The notes under the pieces were generated by a model. It searched no databases and was not told where the DNA came from. It was given only the letters and a program-made list of their open reading frames with translations. The translations under genes were made by a program, and so were the position numbers. From NCBI GenBank assembly GCA_021648845.1, contig JAKJHY010000006.1, positions 124,001-188,000 of the forward strand: a DNA stretch of 64,000 nucleotides, in the 5' to 3' direction. Shown here in pieces: positions 28,256-37,286 of the stretch; within the stretch, counting starts at the first letter, position 1, and each line of letters starts with the position of its first letter. Source of the stretch: Mycobacterium sp. MBM (GTDB lineage Bacteria; Actinomycetota; Actinomycetes; Mycobacteriales; Mycobacteriaceae).

Positions 28256-28843
28256 GTGACCCCCAGAAGCGGCCATGCTCTTCCTCAAGGCAGGCTCACC
28301 CGTGCCGCGAAGATACTGGTAGCCGCCGCTGCGGTGCTCCCCGTGGTGGCCGCCTGCTCGTCCGGCTCCGATGACCCGAGCACACCGTCGGTGCCGTCGA
28401 GCACCGAGTCCGCGCCGGCGGCCCAGCACGGTCCGGACTTCCCGGAGTGCGGCGGAATCAGCGACCAGACCATCTCGCAGTTGACCGAGGTTCCGGGCCT
28501 GGTCAACACGGCCCGCACCTCGGTGGGCTGCCAGTGGCTGGCCGGGGGCGGTATCGTCGGCCCGCATTTCTCCTTCACCCACTTCCGGGGCAGCCCGATC
28601 GGGCGGGAACGCAAGACCGAGGAACTGTCCCGGGCCAGCGTCGAGGACATCAACATCGAGGGGCACGATGGCTTCATCGCCATCGGTGAGGACTTGGTGC
28701 TCGGGCCCAGCCTGTGTGAGATCGGCATCCAGTTCGACGATGACTTCATCGAGTGGTCGGTCAGCTTCGCCCAAAAGCCCTACCCGGACGCCTGTGAGGT
28801 CGCCAAGGAACTCACCCGCCAGTCGATTGTGAACGCCAAGTGA
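28256..28843 (+). CDS. lprB: Lipoprotein LprB (DUF3558)
   Basis: Cell-envelope lipoprotein, 195 aa, with a signal peptide ending in lipobox VVAAC near residue 34, then a Ser/Pro linker and a DUF3558 domain (FPECGGISDQT, VGCQWLAGGG, SRASVEDINIEGHDGF). Three further Cys may form disulfides. The GTG at 28256 is preferred because TACAGT lies seven bases upstream (leaderless); an ATG at 28214 is the alternative. Coupled to lprC through a TGATG overlap. Corresponds to Rv1274 in the same order, beside the ABC pair. Molecular role unknown. Confidence 0.93.
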   Translation: MTPRSGHALPQGRLTRAAKILVAAAAVLPVVAACSSGSDDPSTPSVPSSTESAPAAQHGPDFPECGGISDQTISQLTEVPGLVNTARTSVGCQWLAGGGIVGPHFSFTHFRGSPIGRERKTEELSRASVEDINIEGHDGFIAIGEDLVLGPSLCEIGIQFDDDFIEWSVSFAQKPYPDACEVAKELTRQSIVNAK

Positions 28844-29400
28844 TGGGCCGCGCCATGAAACGTCCGCTGACCGTGCTGATAGCGCTGCTGGCCACGTTGA
28901 CCATGGTGATCGGCGTGCAGGGCTGCTCGCGCGCGGTCGACGGTTCGGCGATCAAGGCCGGTGCGGGGCCGCGCAACAACGACTCCGAGAGGACCTACCC
29001 CAATCTGCTCAAGGAGTGCGAGGTCCTGACCGAGGACATCCTGGCCGAGACGGTCGGGGCGGATCCGCTGGACATCCAGAGCACGTTCGTCGGCGCGGTG
29101 TGTCGCTGGCAGGCCGCCAACCCGGCCGGGCTGATCGACATCACCAGGTTCTGGTTCGAGCTCGGTGACCTGGAGAACGAGCGCGAGGCCGCGCAGGCGA
29201 TGAACTTCCCGATCGAGGACCGCCGGGTCGCGGGGGTGCAGTCGATCGTGATGCGCAACCCGGCCGCCAACGGCGCATGCGGGGTGGCCAGCGATGCCAG
29301 CGGCGTCGTCGGCTGGTGGGTGAATCCGCAGGCACCCGGTATCGACGCCTGCGCGATGGCCATCAAGCTGATGGAGCTGACCCTGGCCACCAACTCCTAG
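28843..29400 (+). CDS. lprC: Lipoprotein LprC (DUF3558)
   Basis: Second DUF3558 lipoprotein, 185 aa. Lipobox GVQGC near residue 28; the mature domain has CEVLTEDILAETVG, VCRWQA and IDACAMAIKLME. Its ATG shares a base with the lprB stop (TGATG), so translation is coupled; an ATG at 28855 is possible. Corresponds to Rv1275. The tandem pair suggests a two-component lipoprotein complex, but nothing in sequence gives the function. Confidence 0.92.
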   Translation: MGRAMKRPLTVLIALLATLTMVIGVQGCSRAVDGSAIKAGAGPRNNDSERTYPNLLKECEVLTEDILAETVGADPLDIQSTFVGAVCRWQAANPAGLIDITRFWFELGDLENEREAAQAMNFPIEDRRVAGVQSIVMRNPAANGACGVASDASGVVGWWVNPQAPGIDACAMAIKLMELTLATNS

Positions 29401-29427
29401 CCAGCGGTCCGCCGGCCGGCGGCGGAT

Positions 29428-29919
29428 TCAGCGGGGGATGTGGAATTGGGCCAGCTGCGCGCCGCCCAATTCGAGAGCACGCCATGACGTCGGAACCCGT
29501 AACAGGGCCAGCGCCGACGTCGGGTACTTCGCCTCGATACCGGCCACCGCGTCGTCATCGCTGCTGTCATCGGCCAGACCGAGCGCCAGGCCCGACATCA
29601 CCGGTTCGTGGCCGATCACCAGCAGTGTCCGGACATCGTCGGGCACCTCGTTGATCTCGCCGAGCACGATGCCCGGTGTCGAGTCGTATATCCGGTCGAC
29701 GAAGCGCACCGGGGCGTCGATCCCGGTCCGTTCCAGCGTCTGCCGGGTGCGGGTGGCCGTGGAGCACAGCACGGCGTCCACGGGTGGTGCGGCGACCCGC
29801 AGCCAGTCTCCGGCGAGCCCGGCCTCGGTGATACCGCGCGCGGCCAGTGGGCGGTCGTGGTCGCCGACCCCGGCCGGGTAGTCCGACTTGGCATGACGCA
29901 GCAGCAGAAGCGTTCTCAT
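29428..29919 (-). CDS. Phosphohistidine phosphatase SixA-like (histidine phosphatase superfamily)
   Basis: 163 aa. LLLLRHAKSDYP near residues 4-15 supplies the catalytic RHG-type motif (RHA here, as in SixA), and VIGHEPVMSGLA near residue 98 the second catalytic His. The start is placed at 29919 because TAGCCT lies seven bases upstream and the protein then begins directly with the catalytic strand. Same position as Rv1276c. Convergent with lprC, divergent from the SbcD-like gene. Confidence 0.93.
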   Translation of the reverse strand: MRTLLLLRHAKSDYPAGVGDHDRPLAARGITEAGLAGDWLRVAAPPVDAVLCSTATRTRQTLERTGIDAPVRFVDRIYDSTPGIVLGEINEVPDDVRTLLVIGHEPVMSGLALGLADDSSDDDAVAGIEAKYPTSALALLRVPTSWRALELGGAQLAQFHIPR

Positions 29920-30045
29920 CTGATTGAGGCTAGTGCCATGCCGACGCGCGTCCCGGGACTTGTCGGACACCGGACCTAAACTCTGCACAAGCAACGGATG
30001 ACTCGCTACGAGCTACCGATCACCGACCCGGAAAGGAGTGCCGAG

Positions 30046-31215
30046 ATGCGCTTTCTGCACACCGCCGACTGGCAGCTGGGGATGACCCGGCACTTCCTCA
30101 GCGCCGGTGGCGGCGAGGCACAGTCGCGCTACGCGGCCGCTCGCCGGGAGGCCGTTTCCGGTCTTGGCGCGCTGGCGGCCGAGGTGGGCGCCGAGTTCGT
30201 CGTGGTCGCCGGTGACGTCTTCGAGGACAATCAGTTGGCGCCGCGGGAGGTGAGCCTGGCTCTGGAGGCGATGCGGGCCATCGGGGTGCCGGTGTATTTG
30301 TTGCCCGGCAACCATGATCAGCTCGACGCGGGGTCGGTGTACACCAGCGCGTTGTTCGTCGACGAGTGCCCGGACAATGTCACCGTGCTGAACCGCGAGG
30401 GTGCCTTCGAGGTGCGTCCCGGGCTGGAGATCGTCGCGGCGCCATGGCGTACGAAATCGCCGACCACCGATCTGGCGGCCGCGGTGACGGCAGATCTGGC
30501 CGCCGACGGCACGGTGCGCATCCTGGTCGCACACGGCGGTGTGGACGTCCTGGACCCGGACCCGTCGAAGCCGTCGCTGATCAGGCTTGCCGGGCTGGAA
30601 GCGGATATCGACCGCGGCGCCGTGCACTATGTGGCCTTGGGGGACAAGCATTCCCGCACCGAGGTCGGCCGCACCGGCCGGGTGTGGTATTCCGGTTCCC
30701 AGGAGGTCACCAACTACGACGATATCGAGACCGATCCGGGGCATGTGTTGATCGTGGACCTCGACGAGGGCGACCCCGCGCACCCGGTTCAGGTGTCGGC
30801 GCGCCGGGTCGGGCGCTGGCGTTTCCTCACCCTACGCCACGATGTGAATGACGACCGCGATATCGCGGGGCTCGACATCAACCTGGATCAGCTGCCGGAC
30901 AAGGAACGCACCGTGGTGCAGCTGGTGCTCACCGGGTCGCTGACGGTCACCGACAAGGCCAAGCTGGATGCCTGCCTGGACCGCTACGCGCGCGTGTTCG
31001 CCTCGTTGCGCTTGTGGGAGCGCCACTCCGACATCGTGGTGCTACCGGCTGACGGGGAATTCGACGATCTGCCGATCGGCGGTTTCGCGGCCGGCGCGGT
31101 CCAGGAGCTGGTTGACACCGCCCGCGCCGACGGTGCCGATGCCGAGGACGCCCGGTCGGCGCTCGCGCTGCTGCTGAGGCTCTCCGGTGGTCACCTGGAG
31201 GGCAACGTCGCATGA
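30046..31215 (+). CDS. SbcD-like DNA exonuclease (calcineurin-type phosphoesterase)
   Basis: Mre11/SbcD-family nuclease, 389 aa. Metal motifs seen: HTADWQLG near residues 6-12, AGDVFEDN near 53-60, GNHDQLD near 87-93 and AHGGVD near 163. The ATG at 30046 has AAGGAG seven bases upstream. Its stop overlaps the start of the SMC-like ATPase gene by ATGA, so the products are made together and likely form an SbcCD/Mre11-Rad50-like complex acting on DNA ends or hairpins. Corresponds to Rv1277. Confidence 0.93.
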   Translation: MRFLHTADWQLGMTRHFLSAGGGEAQSRYAAARREAVSGLGALAAEVGAEFVVVAGDVFEDNQLAPREVSLALEAMRAIGVPVYLLPGNHDQLDAGSVYTSALFVDECPDNVTVLNREGAFEVRPGLEIVAAPWRTKSPTTDLAAAVTADLAADGTVRILVAHGGVDVLDPDPSKPSLIRLAGLEADIDRGAVHYVALGDKHSRTEVGRTGRVWYSGSQEVTNYDDIETDPGHVLIVDLDEGDPAHPVQVSARRVGRWRFLTLRHDVNDDRDIAGLDINLDQLPDKERTVVQLVLTGSLTVTDKAKLDACLDRYARVFASLRLWERHSDIVVLPADGEFDDLPIGGFAAGAVQELVDTARADGADAEDARSALALLLRLSGGHLEGNVA

Positions 31216-33845
31216 AGTTGCACCGGTTGGTACTCACCAACTACCGCGGCGTCGCCCACCGTGAGATCGAATTCCCCGACCGCGGTGTCGTGGTGATCAG
31301 CGGTGCCAACGAAATCGGCAAGTCCTCGATGATCGAGGCGCTGGATCTGCTGCTGACCATCAAGGATCGCTCCACCAAGAAGGAGGTGAAGGCGGTCAAG
31401 CCCACGCACGCGGATGTGGGCGCCGAAGTCCTCGCCGAGATCTCCACCGGCCCTTACCGGTTCGTGTACCGCAAACGCTTCCACAAACGGGCCGAGACCG
31501 AGCTGACGGTGCTCACACCGAGGCGGCAGCAACTCACCGGTGACGAGGCGCACGACCGGGTGCTGGCGATGCTGTCCGAGACGGTGGACACCGCGTTGTG
31601 GGAGGCGCAGCGGGTGCTGCAGGCCTCGGCCACCGCACCGGTGGACCTGTCCGGCTGTGACGCCTTGTCGCGGGCACTCGATGTGGCCGCCGGCTCTTCC
31701 GACGGTGCGGCCGGCTCTTCCGATATCGCCGTCGGCGATGCGGACCCGCTGCTGGTAGACCGGATCGAGGCCGAGTACCTGACCTATTTCACGGCGACCG
31801 GACGCCCGACCGGTGCCTGGGCTGCGGCCGTCAACCGGTTGCGGGCCGCCGATGACGAGGTGGCGCGCACCGCCGCGGCGGTCGCCGAGGTCGAGGAGGC
31901 GGTGCTGCGGCACGCCACGCTGACCGCGCAGCTGGCCGCGACCGTCGAGCAGGAGGCGTCGGCCCGGCAACGCGTGGACGCCGCGCAGCAGTCCGCTGCG
32001 GCCGTGACGCGGCTGACCCGGGAACGCGATACCGCCCGTGTGGTCGCCGAGGCCGCGGCCGCGACCCACACCGCTTCCGGCGCTGCGGTCGACGAGCGCC
32101 GCCGGTTACGCGCCGCGATCGACGAAAGATCCCGTTCGGCAGCGGAACTGATCGCGGTGGCCGCCGAATCCGCCCAGGCGCACGCGGCGGCCCAACAGGC
32201 CAAGGAGGCCGCCGAGGCCGCCGCCGAACAGGCCCGTACCGCCGCGGATGCCGCCGCGGCGACGGTGGATGGCTTACGTGTCGAGTTGGCCAACCTCGTT
32301 GCGCGCGACGAGGCGAACCGGCTTACCACGCACCTGGGCAAGCTGGACACCGCCTGCGCCGAGCTCGCCGAGATCGAGCGCGAGCTGGCCGGCAATACCA
32401 TGACCGAAGCGGTGATGTCCGAGATCGAGACCGCCGCGCGGGCCGTGCAACGGGCGGCCGATCGCGCCGAACTTGCCTCGGCGCGTATCGAACTCGTCGC
32501 ACTGGCCGATATCCGGTTGCAGGTCGGGGAGCGGACCGTCGAGCTGGGGGCGGGGCAGGACTGGTCGGCCAGTGTCGGTGCTCCGACCGGCATCGAGCTG
32601 CCCGGGCTGTTACAGGCCCGGGTGATCCCGGGACCCGATGCCCTCGGTACGCACGCCACCCTGCTTGCCGCCGAAGAGACCCTCGCCGATGCGCTGCGAC
32701 GTGCGGGGGTGCAGAGCATCGACGAGGCCCGCGACGCCGATACCCGCCGCCGGGAGCTGCGATCCACGCAGAGCCGGCTACAAGCCACCGTGGCCGCGCT
32801 GACCGGCGAAGAGACCATCGACCAGCTGCGGGCCCGCCACGCGGAACTGGTTGCCGGACAGATCGATATCGCCGGGGATACCGACACCGCGCGGACCGCA
32901 CTCAAGGCTGCCCAGGCAACCCACCGGGTCGCGGCCGAGCATGCAGATGCGCAACGCACGCTGGCTGCGGCCGCCGTCACCGCCTGCCACGACGCCGCGG
33001 TCACCGCCGGTGTGCTGCGCGAGAAGCTCGGCGCCGCGCACGCCGAGCTGCAGGCGGCCACCGAGCGGCTGGCCGCCGAGCGGCACTCGCGCACCGACGA
33101 TCAGCTCACCCTGGCGGCCGAAGCGGATGCCGAGAAGGTCTCCCGCTCGACCGCCGAGCTCACTCGGCTGGAAGCCGAACTCGCTGCCGCGCAGCCGGAG
33201 ACGGTCGCTGCCGAGCTCGACGCGGCCACGCGCGCACTGCACGCAGTGGTGCGCGAACGGGAGGCGACCGCCACCGCGCTGACCGAACTCTCCGCCACAC
33301 TCAAGCTCTACGGAACGCAGGGACGCAAGGGTCTGCTGGATGCGGCTCACACCGAGCGTGAGCACGCGCACGGCGAATACGTGCGGATCGAGCGGCGGGC
33401 GCGGGCCGCGAAGACACTGCGCGAGGTGGTGCTGCGGCACCGTGAAACCGCCCGGCTGCGGTACGTGGAGCCGTTCCGCGGTGAGATCGAACGGTTGGGG
33501 CGCATCGTGTTCGGTGCGGACTTCGAGGTCGACATCGATTCCGATCTGAGCATTCGCAGCCGCACCCTCCAGGGCCGCACCGTGGGCTATGAATCCCTCT
33601 CGGGTGGTGCGAAGGAGCAGATCGGCATCGTGGCGCGGCTGGCGTGCGCCTCACTGGTGGCCAAAGAGGACACCGTGCCCGTGGTCATCGACGATGCGTT
33701 GGGCTTCACCGATCCGGACCGTCTCACCCGGATGGCCGCGGTGTTCGACTCGGTGGGCGGCGACGGGCAGGTGATCGTGCTGACCTGCAGCCCGGATCGG
33801 TACGCCGGGATCGAGGACGCCCGGATGATCGAGCTGACCGCCTAA
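31212..33845 (+). CDS. SbcC/Rad50-like SMC ATPase
   Basis: 877-aa ATPase partner of the preceding nuclease. Walker A is GANEIGKSS near residues 33-41; the C-terminal half carries signature LSGGAKEQ and Walker B VPVVIDDALGF. Between lie two long Ala/Glu/Arg-rich coiled-coil regions (about 200-400 and 520-730) separated by a small globular part. No obvious CxxC zinc hook is seen at the turn, unlike canonical Rad50. The length matches Rv1278 (about 875 aa). Acts in DNA-end processing by family inference. Confidence 0.92.
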   Translation: MKLHRLVLTNYRGVAHREIEFPDRGVVVISGANEIGKSSMIEALDLLLTIKDRSTKKEVKAVKPTHADVGAEVLAEISTGPYRFVYRKRFHKRAETELTVLTPRRQQLTGDEAHDRVLAMLSETVDTALWEAQRVLQASATAPVDLSGCDALSRALDVAAGSSDGAAGSSDIAVGDADPLLVDRIEAEYLTYFTATGRPTGAWAAAVNRLRAADDEVARTAAAVAEVEEAVLRHATLTAQLAATVEQEASARQRVDAAQQSAAAVTRLTRERDTARVVAEAAAATHTASGAAVDERRRLRAAIDERSRSAAELIAVAAESAQAHAAAQQAKEAAEAAAEQARTAADAAAATVDGLRVELANLVARDEANRLTTHLGKLDTACAELAEIERELAGNTMTEAVMSEIETAARAVQRAADRAELASARIELVALADIRLQVGERTVELGAGQDWSASVGAPTGIELPGLLQARVIPGPDALGTHATLLAAEETLADALRRAGVQSIDEARDADTRRRELRSTQSRLQATVAALTGEETIDQLRARHAELVAGQIDIAGDTDTARTALKAAQATHRVAAEHADAQRTLAAAAVTACHDAAVTAGVLREKLGAAHAELQAATERLAAERHSRTDDQLTLAAEADAEKVSRSTAELTRLEAELAAAQPETVAAELDAATRALHAVVREREATATALTELSATLKLYGTQGRKGLLDAAHTEREHAHGEYVRIERRARAAKTLREVVLRHRETARLRYVEPFRGEIERLGRIVFGADFEVDIDSDLSIRSRTLQGRTVGYESLSGGAKEQIGIVARLACASLVAKEDTVPVVIDDALGFTDPDRLTRMAAVFDSVGGDGQVIVLTCSPDRYAGIEDARMIELTA

Positions 33846-33919
33846 GCTCGGGCACCACATGGTCGACGAAATCGTTGAACGTACCCGGGCTTTGGGCGGC
33901 CGAGACCATGAAACCTTGT

Positions 33920-33968
33920 GATTTCGGCGTGATTCGCTGCGCCCACCGCGGCAAATCACGCCGAAATC
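33920..33968. repeat. Dispersed palindrome family B, copy 2
   Basis: Arms GATTTCGGCGTGATTCGCTGCG (20 of 22 paired with CGCGGCAAATC... on the right), loop CCCAC. Same core as the element at 24494-24536, again between convergent reading frames and just after a gene end. Confidence 0.8.
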
Positions 33969-33970
33969 GC

Positions 33971-34252
33971 CTAGAAGTAGGCGTTGGCGGGGATGTCGCT
34001 GCCGTGCAGCAGGTTCTGCCCGATGACCCGCGCCTTGAGGCCCACCGGGTTGTGCAGCGTGATGGTGCGGATGTTGCGCCAGTGCCGGTCAAGGTTGCGC
34101 TGCCGGCTCGCCGCGCTGGCTCCACCGAGCTCCAGCAGCCGGGTGGCCGCGATCGGCGCGATATCTCGTGCCCCGGAAGCGATGCTGCTCAGCAGAGCCT
34201 CCCATTGCGTTGACCCGGGCAGGATGCGCTGAGTGTGTGCGACGGTTGTCAT
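33971..34252 (-). pseudogene. C-terminal remnant of an acyl-CoA-dehydrogenase-type monooxygenase (DszC/SfnB-like)
   Basis: About 93 residues remain. LDRHWRNIRTITLHNPVGLK and the end GQNLLHGSDIPANAYF look like the C-terminal tail of acyl-CoA-dehydrogenase-fold flavin monooxygenases of the DszC/SfnB group, normally about 400 aa. Sequence upstream of 34252 gives no match to the missing acyl-CoA dehydrogenase domains before the divergent hydrolase gene begins. This fits a gene deleted except for its 3' end. Confidence 0.6.
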
Positions 34253-34361
34253 GCCGACAATGTGTACCGGCGGCCACCAGCGCACCGCACTGCTTGTGCT
34301 CACCGCGATCCTGAGAACGCTCCGGTGAATGTTCGGGGGGCGCGGGGCACAATGGTCGGTG

Positions 34362-35621
34362 ATGACCATGTCCGCCCGGCGCCGCCGCGCCCATGACAAG
34401 CTGGCTGCCCTACCCGGTGTGCGCCCGGTGCGCCGGCCGGTCACCCGCGCCGCGCGGGCCGAGTTCGACCTGTACTACGTGCGGGTGGGCCGCAAGACGG
34501 CGCATCCGGTGGTCGTCATCCCCGGCGGACCCGGGTTGGCATCGGTGGCGCCCTACCGTGCGTTCCGCCGACATGCGGCCGCCGCCGGGTGCGATGTGAT
34601 CATGATCGAGCACCGCGGTGTGGGGTTGTCCCGACACGACGACGCGGGCGCCGATCTGCCGCCGCAGGCGATCACCGTCAAACAGGTGGTCGACGATATC
34701 GCGGCGGTGCTCGACGACGCCGGCGTGCAGACCGCATACATCTACGGCAGTTCCTACGGTTCGTATATCGCCGCCGGCGTCGGCGTGCGCCACCCGGACC
34801 GGGTCGCCGGGATGGTGCTGGATTCCCCGGTGCTGTCGGCCGGGGATATCGACGAGATGCGGACCGCGATCCGCGGCCTGCTCTGGGACGGCACCGAGGA
34901 GCCGGGTGCGGCCGACGAAGCGTCGCCCGATCTGGCGCTCAAGGTCAGGACGCTGGCCGAGGAGGGGATGCCCCTCGACGGCTCAGCACAGGTCGCCAGC
35001 ATGGTCTACGAGTACGGGGGTGTGCGCCTGCTCGACCGCCTGCTCGACCTGTTGTTGCGCGGTCGGACGCTGCTCTGGGCGGGGTTGAGCGGGCTGTTAC
35101 GGGTCACCCAGCGCAAGACGCCGTACCGGCACGAGGACGACCTGGTATCCCGAATTGCGTTCCGCGAGCTGAACTTCGCCGGCGAGCCCGACGGACTTCC
35201 GCTGGATCCGTCGGTCGTGATGCGAGAAATCCACGATTCGGATGAGAAATTCGAACGCGAGCCGTTCGACCTGGTGGCCGCGATGCCCGAATTCCATTGG
35301 CCCACCGTGGTGCTCTCCGGGGGCCGCGACCTGACCACCCCGCCCGCGGTGGCGCGCCAGGTGGCCGACCTCATCCCGGACGCCATCCTGGTCACCTTGC
35401 CCACCGCCGGACACAGCGTGCTGGACACTCGGGAGCGCGCGGCGCTGGAGGTCATCGGTGCGGTGCGGATCGGAGCGGTGGGTACGCTGGCCGACCGCGG
35501 CGCCGAGCTGGACAAGCTACCGGTCAATCCGCTTGTCCGGGCGGCGATCACGGTGATCTCGGCCGCGGCGGCGCTGGAGTCCAGGCTGCCGGCGGCGGTG
35601 TCGCGGATCAGGGTTTCATGA
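34362..35621 (+). CDS. Alpha/beta hydrolase, proline-iminopeptidase-like
   Basis: Serine hydrolase, 419 aa. IPGGPGL near residue 50 forms the oxyanion-hole region, IYGSSYGSYIA near 128-138 is the nucleophile elbow (GxSxG as GSSYG), GGRDLTTP supplies the Asp and AGHSVLD the His. The HGGPG-like motif and length suggest a peptidase of the prolyl aminopeptidase / tripeptidyl group; an esterase remains possible. No signal peptide. Start uncertain (ATG 34362 or 34368; GTG 34359). Its 3' end overlaps the convergent oppA gene by 14 bp. Confidence 0.88.
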   Translation: MTMSARRRRAHDKLAALPGVRPVRRPVTRAARAEFDLYYVRVGRKTAHPVVVIPGGPGLASVAPYRAFRRHAAAAGCDVIMIEHRGVGLSRHDDAGADLPPQAITVKQVVDDIAAVLDDAGVQTAYIYGSSYGSYIAAGVGVRHPDRVAGMVLDSPVLSAGDIDEMRTAIRGLLWDGTEEPGAADEASPDLALKVRTLAEEGMPLDGSAQVASMVYEYGGVRLLDRLLDLLLRGRTLLWAGLSGLLRVTQRKTPYRHEDDLVSRIAFRELNFAGEPDGLPLDPSVVMREIHDSDEKFEREPFDLVAAMPEFHWPTVVLSGGRDLTTPPAVARQVADLIPDAILVTLPTAGHSVLDTRERAALEVIGAVRIGAVGTLADRGAELDKLPVNPLVRAAITVISAAAALESRLPAAVSRIRVS

Positions 35622-37281
35622 ACCCGATCGCCGAGTAGTTGATATCCCCGATGCCGGTGGGTCCGTAGTTCGCCAGATTGCTGCGGACGGCGACGTTGCC
35701 CGGAGCCTGGAACAGCGGCAGGCTGTGCCCCTCGGCCCAGATCAGCGTGTCCAGTTCGTTGGCCAGTTCGCGTGCCTTGTCCTGGTCCAGTTCGGACAGG
35801 GTTTCTTCGATCTTCGCGTCGATCTCGGCACTGCCGATCTTGCCGTAGTTGCTCTCACCCTGCGCGGCATAGATCTGGGTGAGGCTGGCCAGCGGGAACG
35901 CGTCGCCGCCCCAGGCGAACTGGACCATATCGAAGTTGCCGATCGTGACGTAGTCGGGGAACAGCGACCCGCCGGCGGCCGGCACCAGCTCCATATTGAT
36001 CCCGATCTGAGCCAGCTGGTTCTGCGTGATCTGCGCGACCGCGCGGGTGCTGGCGCCGTCGTAGAAGACGTTGCGGATCTTGAGTTGGCGGCCGTCCTTC
36101 TCCCGGAACTGGCCGTTCTGCACCCAGCCGAGCGCGTCGAGTTCGCGTTTGGCCGCCTCCGGGTCGAAGGCAATGCTGTTGTCCTGATAACCCTCCTGGC
36201 CGGCCAGGTAGATGTGATTGTTCAGCGCCGCCGGATTGTCGACGAGTCCGCGCTGGGTCACCGCGGCGATGGCCTGTCGGTCGATGCCTTTCATGACCGC
36301 GGTGCGCAATTCGGGATCGGCGAGGATGGCACCCGGGGCACCGTTGAGGGTGAAGTGGTACCAGTTCGGTGCCGGTGCGCGCCGGATGCTGATCCCTGGG
36401 GTGCGCCGGGCGTTCTCCAGATCGTCCAGTGAGGCCAGGCCCGCCGCGTCCAGGGCGTTGTTCTGCAGCGCGGGGATCACCGCGGCGTCGTCGAGCACGG
36501 TGTAGGTGATGGAGTCCAGCAACGGTGGCGTGCCCCACCATTTCGGGTTGGGGGTCAGGATGATTCGCTGGGCCGCGCGATCGACCGTACTGATCATGAA
36601 GGGTCCCGCCGACACCGACGGTCCGTTGAGGAACCCTCTGTTGAAGGCCTCCGGATCCGAGGTCACCTCCTTGGGCGCGAGCATCGCGTTACCGGCGAAC
36701 ATGCCGCGCCAGTCGGCGAAGTGCCGGTCGAAGGTGATGACGGCCTGCCGGTCGTCCACCCCCTTGGTCACCGACGCGACCCGCTCGCTGCCGTTGGGGG
36801 AGGCGAACAGGAATCGCTTGTCCTTACCGCTGGTGGCGTTGATCTGGGCGGCCATGTCTTCCCAGGTGATCGGCGAGCCGTCCGACCACATCGCCTTGGG
36901 GTTGATGGTGTAGGTGACGACCTGCGGGTCGGTGCTGGTGAGTTCGACGCTGGTGAAGTAGTCGCTGTTGACCGTCATCTCACCGTCGGGCTTGATGACG
37001 AACGCACGCGGCAGCGTCGCCCGCAGCATCCGGCCGAGTTCGCCGAGATTGCCGTCGATGTGCAGGTAGTTGAAGTTGGGCGGGAAACCCGTCAAGGCCA
37101 GCCGAAGGTTCCCGCCCCGCGCCAAGGTGGCCGGGTCCTGCGGGTTGATATCGGCGCTGGCGCCGATCTCGGCGTTGCCTCCGGCCGAGGGCACCGAGGT
37201 GTCCGGGCTCGAACATCCGGTCAGGGCCAGGGTCACCGCTGCGCCCACCGCGAGCAGACGTGAAATCGCACTCATGCGCAT
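35608..37281 (-). CDS. oppA: Oligopeptide-binding lipoprotein OppA
   Basis: Extracytoplasmic substrate-binding lipoprotein, 557 aa; lipobox ALTGC near residue 22. The SBP family 5 fold is shown by YTINPKAMWSDGSPITWEDM near residue 127 and RTAVMKGIDRQAIAA near 326. Binds peptides for the OppBCD translocator; the M. tuberculosis counterpart (Rv1280c) has been linked to peptide and glutathione uptake. It is the last gene of the operon, five bases after oppD. An ATG at 37275 is equally possible as start. Confidence 0.93.
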   Translation of the reverse strand: MRMSAISRLLAVGAAVTLALTGCSSPDTSVPSAGGNAEIGASADINPQDPATLARGGNLRLALTGFPPNFNYLHIDGNLGELGRMLRATLPRAFVIKPDGEMTVNSDYFTSVELTSTDPQVVTYTINPKAMWSDGSPITWEDMAAQINATSGKDKRFLFASPNGSERVASVTKGVDDRQAVITFDRHFADWRGMFAGNAMLAPKEVTSDPEAFNRGFLNGPSVSAGPFMISTVDRAAQRIILTPNPKWWGTPPLLDSITYTVLDDAAVIPALQNNALDAAGLASLDDLENARRTPGISIRRAPAPNWYHFTLNGAPGAILADPELRTAVMKGIDRQAIAAVTQRGLVDNPAALNNHIYLAGQEGYQDNSIAFDPEAAKRELDALGWVQNGQFREKDGRQLKIRNVFYDGASTRAVAQITQNQLAQIGINMELVPAAGGSLFPDYVTIGNFDMVQFAWGGDAFPLASLTQIYAAQGESNYGKIGSAEIDAKIEETLSELDQDKARELANELDTLIWAEGHSLPLFQAPGNVAVRSNLANYGPTGIGDINYSAIGFMKP

Positions 37282-37286
37282 CGACT

